The position numbers and the translations under genes were made by a program. A DNA stretch of 64,000 nucleotides from Clostridium cibarium (lineage in GTDB: Bacteria; Bacillota; Clostridia; Clostridiales; Clostridiaceae). Below the pieces are notes generated by a model. It did not search any database, was not told where the DNA came from, and worked only from the letters and a program-made list of their open reading frames with translations. The stretch lies in the NCBI RefSeq assembly GCF_014836335.1, contig NZ_JACSRA010000004.1:62001-126000 (forward strand). Direction: 5' to 3'. Of this stretch, positions 16,936 through 26,111 are shown one piece after another. Within the stretch, counting starts at the first letter, position 1. Each line of letters opens with the position of its first letter.

Positions 16936-18459
16936 ATGGCAATAAAAATTTATAGTGCAACATGTTCAGAGCTAAAAGGAATAGTGATTGAAGTAGAAGT
17001 TGATATTACACGTGGTATTCCCAATTTTTCAATAGTAGGATTACCAGATGCATCGGTAAAAGAGGCAAAGGAAAGAGTTAGATCTGCAATAATAAATAGT
17101 GGCTTTGAATTTCCACTAGGTAGGATAACAATAAATCTGGCACCAGCAGATGTTAGGAAAATTGGATCATTGTTAGATTTGCCTATAGCTTTAGGAATAC
17201 TTATGGAAACAAGACAAATGAGAGAAATAGATTTTAATGAATATATTTTCTTTGGTGAACTTTCTCTAATGGGAGATATTAAAAGAGTAAAAGGAACTCT
17301 CCCTATAATATTAGAAGGGATTGAAAAGAAATTTAATAAGTTTGTGTTTCCTTATGATAATGTAAATGAATGCATATATGATAAAGGTTCATATTATCCG
17401 TTTAACAGTTTACAGGAAGTGGTTTCGTTTATAAATTACGAAGATGTTCTTCCGTTTGAAATGGACGACTTTGAATTTAAAAGGAACGCAGAAATTTTTG
17501 ATTATTCAAATATAATAGGACAAGAAAATGCAAAACGTGGTATGGAAATTGCTGCTGCTGGTAATCATAATGTAATACTGTATGGCAGCACAGGAGTTGG
17601 GAAAAGTATGCTAGCTAAAGCACTTCCTTCAATACTTCCTGACTTATCCAAGTCAGAAGAATTGGAAATTGCAAAAATATATAGTATATCTGGATTGCTA
17701 GAAGAAGGTAGCAGGGTTGATAGACCTTTTAGAACTCCTCACCATACAGCTACAACCTGTTCTATAATAGGTGGCGGAAATGTGCTAAGAGCTGGTGAGG
17801 TAACCCTTGCACATAAGGGGGTTTTGTTTTTAGATGAATTGCTAGAGTTTAAAAGATCAGTTTTAGAAGGGTTAAGAGAACCTATAGAAGAAGGGATAAT
17901 CCATATTAATAGGCTTCATGGAAATACAGTTCTTCCGTCAAAGTTCTTATTTGTTGGAGCATTTAATTTGTGTCCTTGCGGTAATTGGAGTTTAGAGTCT
18001 TTGGGAGATAATAATTGTAGTTGTACAGAATTTCAAAGAAATAGATATATAAATAGATTATCTAAGGCGTTAAGAGATAGAATAGATATCTATATATATG
18101 TCCCTCAAATTAATTATGAGGATTTAAGAAGAGCTAATAATAGTTGTGATTCTAAAAGAATGAAAAACAGGGTTGTATGTGCAAGAGAAAAGCAATTTGA
18201 AAGACTTAATGGAAGTGGATACAATTATAATTCTGAGATAAGAGGTAAAGATATATATGAGATTTGTAGGTTAAGTAAAAAATCAAAAAAAATATTAGAA
18301 CAATATTTTAATAGTAGCAAACCGTCATTAAGGGCCTTGGGCAAAGTAGTAAAGCTTGCTAGAACTATTGCAGATATAGATGGATTAGATGATATTAATG
18401 AGTCAAATGTAATCGAAGCTATAGGATTTAGAAAGAATTATAATGGTGAAGTTGTATGA
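16936..18459 (+). CDS. YifB/ComM-like AAA+ Mg-chelatase family protein
   Basis: A 507-residue YifB-type protein. It has an N-terminal Lon-S16-like domain (GLPDASVKEAKERVRSAI), a Mg-chelatase-type AAA+ core with Walker A GSTGVGKSM and HHTATTCSIIGGG, Walker B VLFLDELLEF, and a C-terminal chelatase helical domain. Relatives (ComM) drive branch migration during natural transformation. It lies just upstream of dprA, which supports a role in handling incoming DNA. ATG 16936 follows GAGGGGTGAT. Confidence 0.93.
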   Translation: MAIKIYSATCSELKGIVIEVEVDITRGIPNFSIVGLPDASVKEAKERVRSAIINSGFEFPLGRITINLAPADVRKIGSLLDLPIALGILMETRQMREIDFNEYIFFGELSLMGDIKRVKGTLPIILEGIEKKFNKFVFPYDNVNECIYDKGSYYPFNSLQEVVSFINYEDVLPFEMDDFEFKRNAEIFDYSNIIGQENAKRGMEIAAAGNHNVILYGSTGVGKSMLAKALPSILPDLSKSEELEIAKIYSISGLLEEGSRVDRPFRTPHHTATTCSIIGGGNVLRAGEVTLAHKGVLFLDELLEFKRSVLEGLREPIEEGIIHINRLHGNTVLPSKFLFVGAFNLCPCGNWSLESLGDNNCSCTEFQRNRYINRLSKALRDRIDIYIYVPQINYEDLRRANNSCDSKRMKNRVVCAREKQFERLNGSGYNYNSEIRGKDIYEICRLSKKSKKILEQYFNSSKPSLRALGKVVKLARTIADIDGLDDINESNVIEAIGFRKNYNGEVV

Positions 18460-18475
18460 AAGGGGTAGACAGTTT

Positions 18476-19528
18476 GTGAAATTTAAGATATGGTTATTAA
18501 TGTTAAACATAAATGAAGAAATAAAGTTGAACTTATTAAATAAATATAAAGATCCTAAGATAATTTACGATAATTTTTTGGATATAATAAATGAAAATAA
18601 TATTATTATGAATAAAATAAAAACTTATAAGAAAGAATTATTCTTAGAGAAGGCAGAAGAAATTTATAAATGGACTATAGAAAATGAGGTCGGCTTAATA
18701 ACAAGAGATGATGAGGATTATCCTGAAGGGTTAAAGACTATAAAATATGCACCTTATGGATTGTTTTATAAGGGAAATAAAGAGATCTTAAAAAACAGAA
18801 TCGTAGCAATTGTGGGGTCTAGGGCTTGTACTTCATATGGAATTGAGGTAACAAAGCTATTGACAAAAGAATTAAATAGCTATAATATCACAATCATAAG
18901 TGGAGGAGCTAAAGGTGTTGACTCAGTTGCACATAGGACTGTGTTAAATGAAAAAGGAAAAACTATAGTTGTTCTTGGTTCAGGAATAGATGTGGTTTAT
19001 CCTGCTCAAAATAGATTTCTTTTTAAAGAAGTAGCTAATGATGGGCTAATTTTGTCAGAATTTATACCTGGAACCAAGCCACTAAGTTATAATTTTCCGA
19101 GAAGAAATAGGATAATTAGCGCACTAAGTGAATTGGTAATAGTAGTAGAAGCTTCTGATAGAAGTGGTTCTCTTATTACTGCTGGATATGCAATAGAGCA
19201 AGGAAGAAATGTGATGGCTGTGCCGGGATCCATATTTTTTAAAGGAAGTAGTGGATGCAATAAACTTATAAGAGATGGCGCACAAATTTTTTGTTCAATG
19301 GAAGATTTACATACATTATTAGATCTAAGATCTAAAGAAAGTAAAGCAATAGATTCTCCAGTGAAGAAAAAAATATTATCATTAATTTCTGAGGAACCTA
19401 TACATATTGATGAAATAGTAAATAGGTCTGTTATTGACAGAGAAGCATTATTTAATGTATTATTTGATATGCAAATTAAAAATGAAATAATTAGTTTGCC
19501 TGGCAATTATTATGCTAGAATTATATGA
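18476..19528 (+). CDS. dprA: DNA-processing protein DprA
   Basis: A 350-residue DprA, which loads RecA onto incoming single-stranded DNA. The Rossmann-like core is clear: VAIVGSRACTSYG, ISGGAKGVDSVAHR, VVLGSGIDVVYPAQN, FPRRNRIISALSE and EASDRSGSLITA. A C-terminal winged-helix-like segment begins near EEPIHIDEIV. I choose GTG 18476 (MKFKIWLLML), with AAAGGGGT ideally placed, over the upstream GTG at 18443 inside yifB. Confidence 0.96.
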   Translation: MKFKIWLLMLNINEEIKLNLLNKYKDPKIIYDNFLDIINENNIIMNKIKTYKKELFLEKAEEIYKWTIENEVGLITRDDEDYPEGLKTIKYAPYGLFYKGNKEILKNRIVAIVGSRACTSYGIEVTKLLTKELNSYNITIISGGAKGVDSVAHRTVLNEKGKTIVVLGSGIDVVYPAQNRFLFKEVANDGLILSEFIPGTKPLSYNFPRRNRIISALSELVIVVEASDRSGSLITAGYAIEQGRNVMAVPGSIFFKGSSGCNKLIRDGAQIFCSMEDLHTLLDLRSKESKAIDSPVKKKILSLISEEPIHIDEIVNRSVIDREALFNVLFDMQIKNEIISLPGNYYARII

Positions 19529-19535
19529 GTTATAA

Positions 19536-19573
19536 GGGGGTGAAGACTCCATAGAATAAATGGAGTTTTTTGT
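19536..19573 (+). promoter_or_regulatory. Hairpin between the ribosome site and start codon of topA
   Basis: GGGGG (19536-19540) is 33 bases from the topA ATG. The gap is almost entirely a hairpin: 19543-19552 pairs with 19560-19569 (core ACTCCAT/ATGGAGT) around a seven-base loop. The right arm ends in a run of six T, so the element is also a credible intrinsic terminator. If the hairpin is excised, only six bases separate the ribosome site from ATG. A GTG-Lys-Thr-Pro-TAG mini-frame also begins inside. Confidence 0.6.
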
Positions 19574-21667
19574 ATGGGTCAAAATTTAGTTATAGTTGAA
19601 TCACCTGCAAAGGCAAAAACTATCGCAAAATATTTAGGAAAAAATTATATAGTGGAAGCATCAATGGGTCATGTTAGGGATTTACCTAAGAGTAAGTTAG
19701 GCGTTGATATAGAGGATAACTTTAATCCAAAGTATATTACAATTAGAGGAAAAGGGGAACTTATAGATAAACTTAGAAAATCAGCTAAGAAAGCAGATAA
19801 AGTTTACCTTGCAACTGACCCTGACCGTGAAGGTGAGGCTATTTCATGGCATTTAGCTAACATATTAAAAATATCAGAAGATTCCGAATGTAGAATTGTA
19901 TTTAATGAAATTACCAAAACAGCTGTTAAGGGATCGCTTAAAGGTGCTAGAAAGATTGATTTCGATTTAGTAGATGCTCAACAAGCAAGAAGAATATTAG
20001 ATAGATTAGTTGGATATGAGATTAGCCCTATACTTTGGAGAAATGTAAAATGGGGATTAAGTGCAGGAAGAGTTCAATCTGCAGCATTAAAAATTATTTG
20101 TGATAGAGAAAATGAGATAAAAGAATTTATACCAAAGGAATATTGGTCAGTTGACTGTGTTTTAAAAAAAGACAGAAAAAAGTTTTCAGTGAAGTTAGTT
20201 TCTAGAAACAATAAAAAAATTGAAATAGATGATGAAGAATTAGCAAATAAAATAATTGACGAAATAAAAAGTGGCAGTTTTGAAGTTAAGGCAATAAAGA
20301 AGGGCAAAAAGAACAAAAATCCATTGCCTCCTTTTACAACAAGTACTCTTCAACAGGATGCTAGTAGAAAACTAAACTTTATGACTAAAAGAACTATGTC
20401 GATAGCTCAGGGATTATATGAAGGAGTAGAAGTCAAAGGACATGGTACAGTAGGACTAATAACTTATATGAGAACGGATTCTGTAAGAATCTCAGATGAA
20501 GCTCAAGGAAGTGCTTTAGAGTTTATTGAAAAAACATATGGAAAAGAATATCTACCAGAGAAAGCAAGAGTTTATAAAGGAAAGAAGAATATACAAGATG
20601 CACATGAAGCGATAAGACCTACATATGTAGAGATAACACCAGAAGTAGCTAAAGTTAGTTTAACACCTGAACAGTTTAAGCTTTACTCTCTAATATGGAA
20701 GAGATTTATGGCTAGTCAAATGGCAACATGTGTTTTAAATACAAATTCCATTGATATAATGAATGGGGATTATAAATTTAAAGCTAGTGGATCTACAGTG
20801 GAATTTGATGGATTTATGAAACTGTATGACTATACTATAAAAGAAGAAGAGGATGCGGTAGTGTTACCTAAATTAGAGGAAGGTGAAGTTTTAGAATCAC
20901 AGTCTATAGAAGGCGTTCAACATTTCACTCAACCTCCTGCTAGATTTACAGAAGCATCGTTTGTTAAACTAATGGAGGAAAAAGGAATAGGAAGACCAAG
21001 TACCTATGTTCCTACAATTTCTACTTTACTTAGTAGGGATTATGTGAATAGAGAAAAGAAAAATTTATTTCCAACTGAATTAGGTTTTATAGTTAATAAT
21101 ATATTAAGTGAATATTTTACTCAAATTGTTGATGTGGATTTTACAGCAGAAATGGAGAAAAATTTAGATAGTGTTGAAGAAGGAAGTGCTGATTGGAGAA
21201 AAGTTGTTGCAGATTTCTTCCAACCACTAAAAGTAGCCATAGATAAAGCTGAAAAAGAAGTGGCTAAAGTTGTTATTGAGGACAAGGTAAGTGATGTTCC
21301 TTGTGATAAATGCGGTAGAATGATGGTTATTAAAAGAGGTAGGTATGGCAATTTCTTAGCATGTCCTGGATATCCAGAGTGCAAGAATGCAAAACCTTTA
21401 GTGGAAGAGCTAGATGTAGCATGTCCTGAGTGCGGGAAAAAAATTGTTGCCAAGAAGAGTAAAAGAGGAAAGAAATTTTTCGGATGTTCAGGATATCCAG
21501 AATGCAAGTTTGTTAGTTGGAATGAACCTGTTGAAGAGAAATGTCCAAAGTGCAATACGTATATGGTAAAGAAGTATTCTAAGAAAAGCGGAAATTATAT
21601 TCAATGTGCTAACTCAGAATGTGATTATAAGAAAGAGTTGCCAAAGGAAGAGAAAGAAGAAAGTTAA
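19574..21667 (+). CDS. topA: DNA topoisomerase I
   Basis: A 697-residue type IA topoisomerase that relaxes negative supercoils. The Toprim domain has VESPAKAKTIAKYLG and the DPDREGEAISWHL metal site. The active-site tyrosine lies in ITYMRTDSVR. Three C-terminal zinc fingers are seen as CDKCGRM..CPGYPEC, CPECGKK..CSGYPEC and CPKCNTY..CANSEC. The family N-terminus (MGQNLVIVESP) fixes ATG 19574 as the start although no ribosome site is directly upstream. The gap from dprA is 45 bases. Confidence 0.97.
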   Translation: MGQNLVIVESPAKAKTIAKYLGKNYIVEASMGHVRDLPKSKLGVDIEDNFNPKYITIRGKGELIDKLRKSAKKADKVYLATDPDREGEAISWHLANILKISEDSECRIVFNEITKTAVKGSLKGARKIDFDLVDAQQARRILDRLVGYEISPILWRNVKWGLSAGRVQSAALKIICDRENEIKEFIPKEYWSVDCVLKKDRKKFSVKLVSRNNKKIEIDDEELANKIIDEIKSGSFEVKAIKKGKKNKNPLPPFTTSTLQQDASRKLNFMTKRTMSIAQGLYEGVEVKGHGTVGLITYMRTDSVRISDEAQGSALEFIEKTYGKEYLPEKARVYKGKKNIQDAHEAIRPTYVEITPEVAKVSLTPEQFKLYSLIWKRFMASQMATCVLNTNSIDIMNGDYKFKASGSTVEFDGFMKLYDYTIKEEEDAVVLPKLEEGEVLESQSIEGVQHFTQPPARFTEASFVKLMEEKGIGRPSTYVPTISTLLSRDYVNREKKNLFPTELGFIVNNILSEYFTQIVDVDFTAEMEKNLDSVEEGSADWRKVVADFFQPLKVAIDKAEKEVAKVVIEDKVSDVPCDKCGRMMVIKRGRYGNFLACPGYPECKNAKPLVEELDVACPECGKKIVAKKSKRGKKFFGCSGYPECKFVSWNEPVEEKCPKCNTYMVKKYSKKSGNYIQCANSECDYKKELPKEEKEES

Positions 21668-21671
21668 AGTT

Positions 21672-21725
21672 AATTTAAACTCCTAAGAAAATTAGGTATA
21701 TAAAAGATTCTTTGGAGTTTAAATT
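21672..21725. promoter_or_regulatory. Long imperfect hairpin between topA and codY
   Basis: Bases 21672-21689 and 21708-21725 pair at 17 of 18 positions (AATTTAAACTCC against GGAGTTTAAATT plus AAGAA against TTCTT), with an 18-base loop. No T-tract follows on the + strand. It probably marks the 3' end of the topA transcript, as a non-canonical terminator or a processing and stability element. The rest of the 263-base gap (21726-21930) is extremely AT-rich with no feature I can defend. Confidence 0.5.
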
Positions 21726-21930
21726 ATAAAGGCAATATTATTAATATAATGGGTATAATTAAACAAGTTGGGTAAAATATAAGTAGTGAAAATATAGTTG
21801 TAATAAAATATGTGCTGTGGTAAACTTAGAAGAGTTAATAAATAATTTGAATATTTAAATTATTTAAATTATTTTAATTATTAGTAACTTACGGATGATC
21901 TATGTGGTTATATTACAAGGAGGATTATTA

Positions 21931-22707
21931 ATGCCATCATTACTTAGTAAAACGCGAATGTTAAACAAGATTTTACAGAAATCAGGAACTGAGCCGGTTG
22001 TCTTTGAAGACATATGCAAAGTTTTAAGTGAAGTTTTAGAGTGTAATGTATACATTGCTAGTAGGAAAGGAAAAATATTAGGATACACTTTTACTAAGAA
22101 TTTCGAATGTGAGATTATGAAGAAAAAGGTAGTTGACGAAAGAAGATTCCCCGCTGACTATAATGAAAAGCTTTTGGAGAAGTCAGAAACATTATCAAAC
22201 CTTCCAAACGGAGGATTGTGTGTGTTAGAAGGAGAGGGTCAATGCAATATGGAAGACAAGCTTTCTACTATTGTGCCAATAATTGGAAATAGAGAAAGGT
22301 TAGGTACTTTAATTTTAGCTAGATTTGGTAATCCTTTTACTGAAGAAGATCAAGTTATCGTTGAATATAGTGCAACAATAGTTGGTATAGAAATGCTTAG
22401 AGCTAAACAAGATGAAATCGAAGAAGAAACAAGAAAAAAAGCTGTTGTACAGTTAGCCATAGGAACTTTATCTTATTCAGAGCTAGAAGCAGTGGAACAT
22501 ATTTTTGATGAATTAGATGGAGAAGAAGGACTCCTTGTAGCTTCAAAGATTGCAGATAAAGTTGGCATAACGAGAAGTGTTATAGTAAATGCTTTGAGAA
22601 AGTTTGAAAGTGCTGGAGTAATTGAGTCTAGGTCATTAGGAATGAAGGGAACTCATATTAAAATACTAAATGAAAAATTGCTAGAAGAATTGAAAAAAAT
22701 AAAATAA
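21931..22707 (+). CDS. codY: Global transcriptional regulator CodY
   Basis: A 258-residue CodY, which represses post-exponential genes when GTP and branched-chain amino acids are abundant. The N-terminal GAF domain (residues ~1-155) starts [18 protein letters not shown]. The C-terminal winged helix-turn-helix has [21 protein letters not shown] and ends [14 protein letters not shown] 21931 follows AAGGAGG; an in-frame ATG 12 codons upstream lacks a ribosome site. No hslUV or xerC genes precede it, unlike Bacillus. Confidence 0.98.
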   Translation: MPSLLSKTRMLNKILQKSGTEPVVFEDICKVLSEVLECNVYIASRKGKILGYTFTKNFECEIMKKKVVDERRFPADYNEKLLEKSETLSNLPNGGLCVLEGEGQCNMEDKLSTIVPIIGNRERLGTLILARFGNPFTEEDQVIVEYSATIVGIEMLRAKQDEIEEETRKKAVVQLAIGTLSYSELEAVEHIFDELDGEEGLLVASKIADKVGITRSVIVNALRKFESAGVIESRSLGMKGTHIKILNEKLLEELKKIK

Positions 22708-22746
22708 GTATTTTAAAGTATACATATTATTTGTAATACGGTATTG

Positions 22747-22783
22747 AACTTGCAGTAATTTAGTTTATTGCAAGTTTTTTTAT
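22747..22783 (+). terminator. Intrinsic terminator after codY
   Basis: AACTTGCA (22747-22754) and TGCAAGTT (22769-22776) form an 8-bp stem with a further inner AT-rich pairing, followed by TTTTTTATT. Confidence 0.85.
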
Positions 22784-22853
22784 TATTATCTTACTAAAAT
22801 TAGCCAATTAATGTATTTATGAATATAAAGTTAGAAAAATATATAAAATATTG

Positions 22854-22882
22854 TTGATAGAGAAAAAACCTTATGGTATACT
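22854..22882 (+). promoter_or_regulatory. Sigma-A promoter for rpsB-tsf
   Basis: TTGATA (22854-22859), 17 bases, TATACT (22877-22882). The start point would be near 22889, giving a leader of about 105 bases. Confidence 0.82.
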
Positions 22883-22905
22883 TACTAAGGAAAAAATAAT
22901 ACACA

Positions 22906-22968
22906 CACTATCCAATGAGTTTATTTGGTGCCTATGATATAGGTGTATGAACGAAAATGACGATAGTG
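22906..22968 (+). promoter_or_regulatory. Structured rpsB leader, candidate S2 autoregulatory RNA
   Basis: CACTATC (22906-22912) pairs perfectly with GATAGTG (22962-22968), closing a domain. That domain contains the hairpin CCTAT (22931-22935) / ATAGG (22939-22943), extendable by G-T pairs. It ends 12 bases before the GGAGG of rpsB. Many ribosomal protein operons are controlled by such leaders, and S2 is a known autoregulator in other bacteria. Structure seen; S2 binding inferred. Confidence 0.5.
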
Positions 22969-22992
22969 GAGGGAAAACCAGGAGGTAACAAA

Positions 22993-23694
22993 ATGTCAGT
23001 AATATCAATGAAACAATTATTAGAAGCTGGTGTTCATTTTGGACATCAAACAAGAAGATGGAACCCTAAGATGGCTCCTTACATTTTTACAGAAAGAAAT
23101 GGAATCTATATAATAGATCTTCAAAAGACTGTAAAGAAAGCAGAAGAAGCTTACAACTTTATTAAGGAAGTTTCAATAGAAGGAAAAGATATCTTATTTG
23201 TAGGAACTAAGAAACAAGCTCAAGAAGCTATTCAAGAAGAAGCAATAAGATCAAACATGCACTTTGTTAATAACAGATGGTTAGGTGGAATGTTAACTAA
23301 CTTTGAAACAATAAAGACTAGAATTAAGAGATTAGAACAAATTGAAAAGATGCAAGAAGATGGAACTTTTGAAGTTTTACCTAAGAAAGAAGTTATAAAG
23401 CTTAAAGGTGAATTAGAAAAACTTGAAAAGAATCTTGGAGGAATAAGAAACTTAGATGCTGCTAATGTTGGAGCAATGTTCGTAGTAGATCCAAGAAAGG
23501 AAAAGAATGCTATTTCAGAAGCTAAGATTTTAGGAATTCCTGTAGTTGCTATAGTTGACACTAACTGTGACCCAGAAGAAGTTGATTATGTAATACCTGG
23601 TAATGATGATGCTATAAGAGCTGTTAAATTAATAACTGCTAAAATGGCTGATGGAATCATTGAAGGAAGACAAGGGGAACAACTAGCTGAATAG
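22993..23694 (+). CDS. rpsB: Ribosomal protein uS2
   Basis: A 233-residue small-subunit protein on the back of the 30S. Diagnostic segments are [54 protein letters not shown] and the C-terminal [27 protein letters not shown] 22993 has GGAGG (22981-22985). Upstream ATG 22957 lies inside the structured leader and is rejected. It heads the conserved rpsB-tsf-pyrH-frr series. Confidence 0.98.
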   Translation: MSVISMKQLLEAGVHFGHQTRRWNPKMAPYIFTERNGIYIIDLQKTVKKAEEAYNFIKEVSIEGKDILFVGTKKQAQEAIQEEAIRSNMHFVNNRWLGGMLTNFETIKTRIKRLEQIEKMQEDGTFEVLPKKEVIKLKGELEKLEKNLGGIRNLDAANVGAMFVVDPRKEKNAISEAKILGIPVVAIVDTNCDPEEVDYVIPGNDDAIRAVKLITAKMADGIIEGRQGEQLAE

Positions 23695-23703
23695 TATTTT
23701 AAA

Positions 23704-23756
23704 TAAAAGGTAGGTGAGGTATACTTCATTTACCTTTTACCCTAAATGGTAAGGGT
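23704..23756 (+). promoter_or_regulatory. Two consecutive hairpins between rpsB and tsf
   Basis: Bases 23704-23719 pair with 23724-23739 over 16 positions (three G-T pairs) with loop TATA. ACCCT (23739-23743) then pairs with AGGGT (23752-23756). No T-tract follows, so this is not a standard terminator. It may be a processing site or attenuation element controlling tsf relative to rpsB. Confidence 0.5.
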
Positions 23757-23784
23757 TACTTTCAAAATTAAGGAGGAATTAAAT

Positions 23785-24696
23785 ATGATAACTGCAAAAT
23801 CAGTTAAGGAATTAAGAGAAAGAACTGGCGCAGGAATGATGGACTGCAAAAAGGCTTTAACAGAAACTAATGGAGATATAGATAAAGCAATAGAATTCTT
23901 AAGAGAAAAGGGATTAGCTGCTGCAGCTAAGAAGGCTGGAAGAGTTGCTGCAGAAGGTCTTGTAAAAACTTATATAACAGATGATAATAAAACAGCAGGT
24001 ATAGTTGAAGTTAACTGTGAAACAGACTTCGTTGCTGCTAATGATCAATTTGTAAGCTTTGCTGACAGATTAGCTAAAATGGCTGCTGAAACAAGTGTTG
24101 CAACTGTTGAAGAGTTCTTAGAAGAAAAGTATGAAGGTGAAAAGACTGTTAAAGAAGCTTTAACTGAATTAATAGCTACACTTGGTGAAAATATGACAGT
24201 TAGAAGATTTAAGAAGTTCCAAGTAGAAAAGGGAGCTGTTCAAACTTATATTCATGGTGGCGGAAGAATTGGTGTTGTAGTTGAATTAGGATGTGAAACT
24301 GAATCTCCAGTTTTAGCTGAAGTTGCTAAAGAAATATGTATGCAAGTAGCTGCTGCAAATCCATTATTCTTAAGCAAGAATGATGTTGATAATGAAGCAC
24401 TAGAAAAAGAAAAAGAAATCTATAGAGTTCAAGCTCTTAATGAAGGAAAACCTGAAAAAATCGTTGACAAAATGGTTATGGGAAGAATTCAAAAGTACTA
24501 CAAGGAAGTTTGTCTTTTAGAACAATTATGGGTTAAAGATGGCGATAAGACAATAACTAAGTTTGTTGAAGAAAAGGCTAAAGAAGTTGGTTCTCCAATA
24601 ACAATTAATAGCTTTGTAAGATTCGAAAGAGGCGAAGGAATCGAAAAAATCGAAGAAGACTTTGCTGCTGAAGTTGCTAAGCAAATGGGTAAATAA
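23785..24696 (+). CDS. tsf: Translation elongation factor Ts
   Basis: A 303-residue EF-Ts, the nucleotide exchange factor for EF-Tu. The N-terminal UBA-like domain has the signature [18 protein letters not shown]. The EF-Tu contact motif is [12 protein letters not shown]. Two dimerisation subdomains follow ([15 protein letters not shown]). ATG 23785 follows AAGGAGG; an upstream GTG at 23746 lies in the intergenic hairpins. Confidence 0.98.
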   Translation: MITAKSVKELRERTGAGMMDCKKALTETNGDIDKAIEFLREKGLAAAAKKAGRVAAEGLVKTYITDDNKTAGIVEVNCETDFVAANDQFVSFADRLAKMAAETSVATVEEFLEEKYEGEKTVKEALTELIATLGENMTVRRFKKFQVEKGAVQTYIHGGGRIGVVVELGCETESPVLAEVAKEICMQVAAANPLFLSKNDVDNEALEKEKEIYRVQALNEGKPEKIVDKMVMGRIQKYYKEVCLLEQLWVKDGDKTITKFVEEKAKEVGSPITINSFVRFERGEGIEKIEEDFAAEVAKQMGK

Positions 24697-24701
24697 AACC
24701 A

Positions 24702-24729
24702 AAGAGAACACTCAGTGTTCTCTTTTTTT
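24702..24729 (+). terminator. Intrinsic terminator after tsf
   Basis: AAGAGAACACT (24702-24712) against AGTGTTCTCTT (24714-24724), a near-perfect palindrome, followed by TTTTT. It separates rpsB-tsf from pyrH-frr. Confidence 0.9.
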
Positions 24730-24766
24730 AAAGAATAATAATTCATAACATATTGGAGGTATAAAA

Positions 24767-25477
24767 ATGGCTGAATGTAAGTACAAGAGAGTAATGTTAA
24801 AACTATCTGGAGAAGCGTTAGCAGGTGAAAATGGATTTGGATTAGATTTTAATGTTGCTAAAAAGATAGCACTAGAAATAAAAGAAATCGTAGATATGGG
24901 TGTTGAAGTTGGAGCTGTTGTTGGTGGCGGTAACATTTGGAGAGGCAGAAGTGGTGAAGGTATGGATAGAACTACTGCTGATTACATGGGAATGTTAGCC
25001 ACATGTATTAATGCTTTAACTTTACAAGATTCATTAGAACAAGTTGGAGTTATGACAAGAGTACAAACTGCTATCGAGATGAAGGAAATTGCTGAACCTT
25101 TTATTAGAAGAAGAGCCATGAGACATCTTGAAAAGGGAAGAGTTGTAATATTTGCAGCAGGAACAGGAAATCCTTATTTCTCAACTGATACTACAGCCGC
25201 ATTAAGAGCAGCTGAAATAGAGGCTGATGTTATACTTTTAGCTAAAAAAGTAGATGGAGTTTACGATAAAGATCCACATAAGTATGATGATGCAAAAAAA
25301 TATGATACATTATCATATATAGATGTATTAGATCAAGGATTGCAGGTTATGGATTCAACTGCTACTTCATTATGTATGGATAATAATATTCCAATATTAG
25401 TATTTGGACTTGATGATCCAAAAAATATTAAGAGAGCAATTTTAGGCGAAAAACTTGGAACATTAGTAACTAAATAG
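24767..25477 (+). CDS. pyrH: UMP kinase
   Basis: A 236-residue hexameric bacterial UMP kinase that phosphorylates UMP to UDP. It is of the amino-acid-kinase fold, unrelated to eukaryotic UMP/CMP kinases. Motifs: [60 protein letters not shown] and [12 protein letters not shown] 24767 follows TTGGAGG. frr begins 13 bases after the stop. Confidence 0.98.
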   Translation: MAECKYKRVMLKLSGEALAGENGFGLDFNVAKKIALEIKEIVDMGVEVGAVVGGGNIWRGRSGEGMDRTTADYMGMLATCINALTLQDSLEQVGVMTRVQTAIEMKEIAEPFIRRRAMRHLEKGRVVIFAAGTGNPYFSTDTTAALRAAEIEADVILLAKKVDGVYDKDPHKYDDAKKYDTLSYIDVLDQGLQVMDSTATSLCMDNNIPILVFGLDDPKNIKRAILGEKLGTLVTK

Positions 25478-25490
25478 TAGGAGGGTTTTT

Positions 25491-26048
25491 ATGATAAAAG
25501 ATGTAATTAAAAATTCTGAAGAAAAGATGAAAAAGACTATTTCTGTTTTAAAAGGTGATTTACAAACTATGAAAGCAGGAAGAGCTAATCCAACAATGCT
25601 TGATAGAATTCAAGTAGATTATTATGGTAGTCCGTGTCCATTAACTCAAGTGGCTAACGTATCAGCTCCAGAACCAAGAGTTTTAATGATTACGCCTTGG
25701 GAAAAAACAATATTAAAGGATATTGAAAAGGCTATATTGAAGTCGGATTTAGGACTTAATCCTTCAAATGATGGTTCTGTCATTAGATTGATAATACCAG
25801 AATTAACAGAAGAAACAAGAAAGAACCTAGTGAAAAATGTTAAGAAAACTGGTGAAGAAGCTAAAGTTGCAATAAGGTCAATAAGAAGAGATGCTAATGA
25901 AAAGATTAAGGGAATGAAAAAAAATGGTGATATATCTGAAGATGAAGTTAAAAAAGGCGAAGATGATGTTCAGAAGATTACCGACTCATATGTAAAAGAA
26001 GTTGACGCTATTATTACCGCTAAGGAAAAAGAGATAATGTCAATATAG
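25491..26048 (+). CDS. frr: Ribosome recycling factor
   Basis: A 185-residue RRF that, with EF-G, splits post-termination ribosomes. The tRNA-like shape comes from a three-helix bundle (residues 1-30 and 105-185) and a small beta domain. Recognised stretches are KSEEKMKKTISVLKGDL-like N-terminus, GRANPTMLDRIQVDYYG, NDGSVIRLIIPELTEETRK and AIRSIRRDANEKIK. Paired with pyrH, and followed by a terminator. Confidence 0.98.
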   Translation: MIKDVIKNSEEKMKKTISVLKGDLQTMKAGRANPTMLDRIQVDYYGSPCPLTQVANVSAPEPRVLMITPWEKTILKDIEKAILKSDLGLNPSNDGSVIRLIIPELTEETRKNLVKNVKKTGEEAKVAIRSIRRDANEKIKGMKKNGDISEDEVKKGEDDVQKITDSYVKEVDAIITAKEKEIMSI

Positions 26049-26055
26049 AGCTAAT

Positions 26056-26093
26056 AAGAAAACCTGCTCTTTTAGCAGGTTTTCTTAAATTTA
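26056..26093 (+). terminator. Intrinsic terminator after frr
   Basis: AAGAAAACCTGCT (26056-26068) and AGCAGGTTTTCTT (26074-26086), a perfect 13-bp stem with loop CTTTT. The following tract AAATTTACTTTT is only moderately T-rich. Confidence 0.8.
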
Positions 26094-26111
26094 CTTTTGG
26101 AGGTGCTTATC

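Noticed and set aside
22747..22783. Inverted repeat after codY as a CodY operator
   Set aside because: It does not resemble the AATTTTCWGAAAATT CodY box and is followed by seven T, so it is a terminator.
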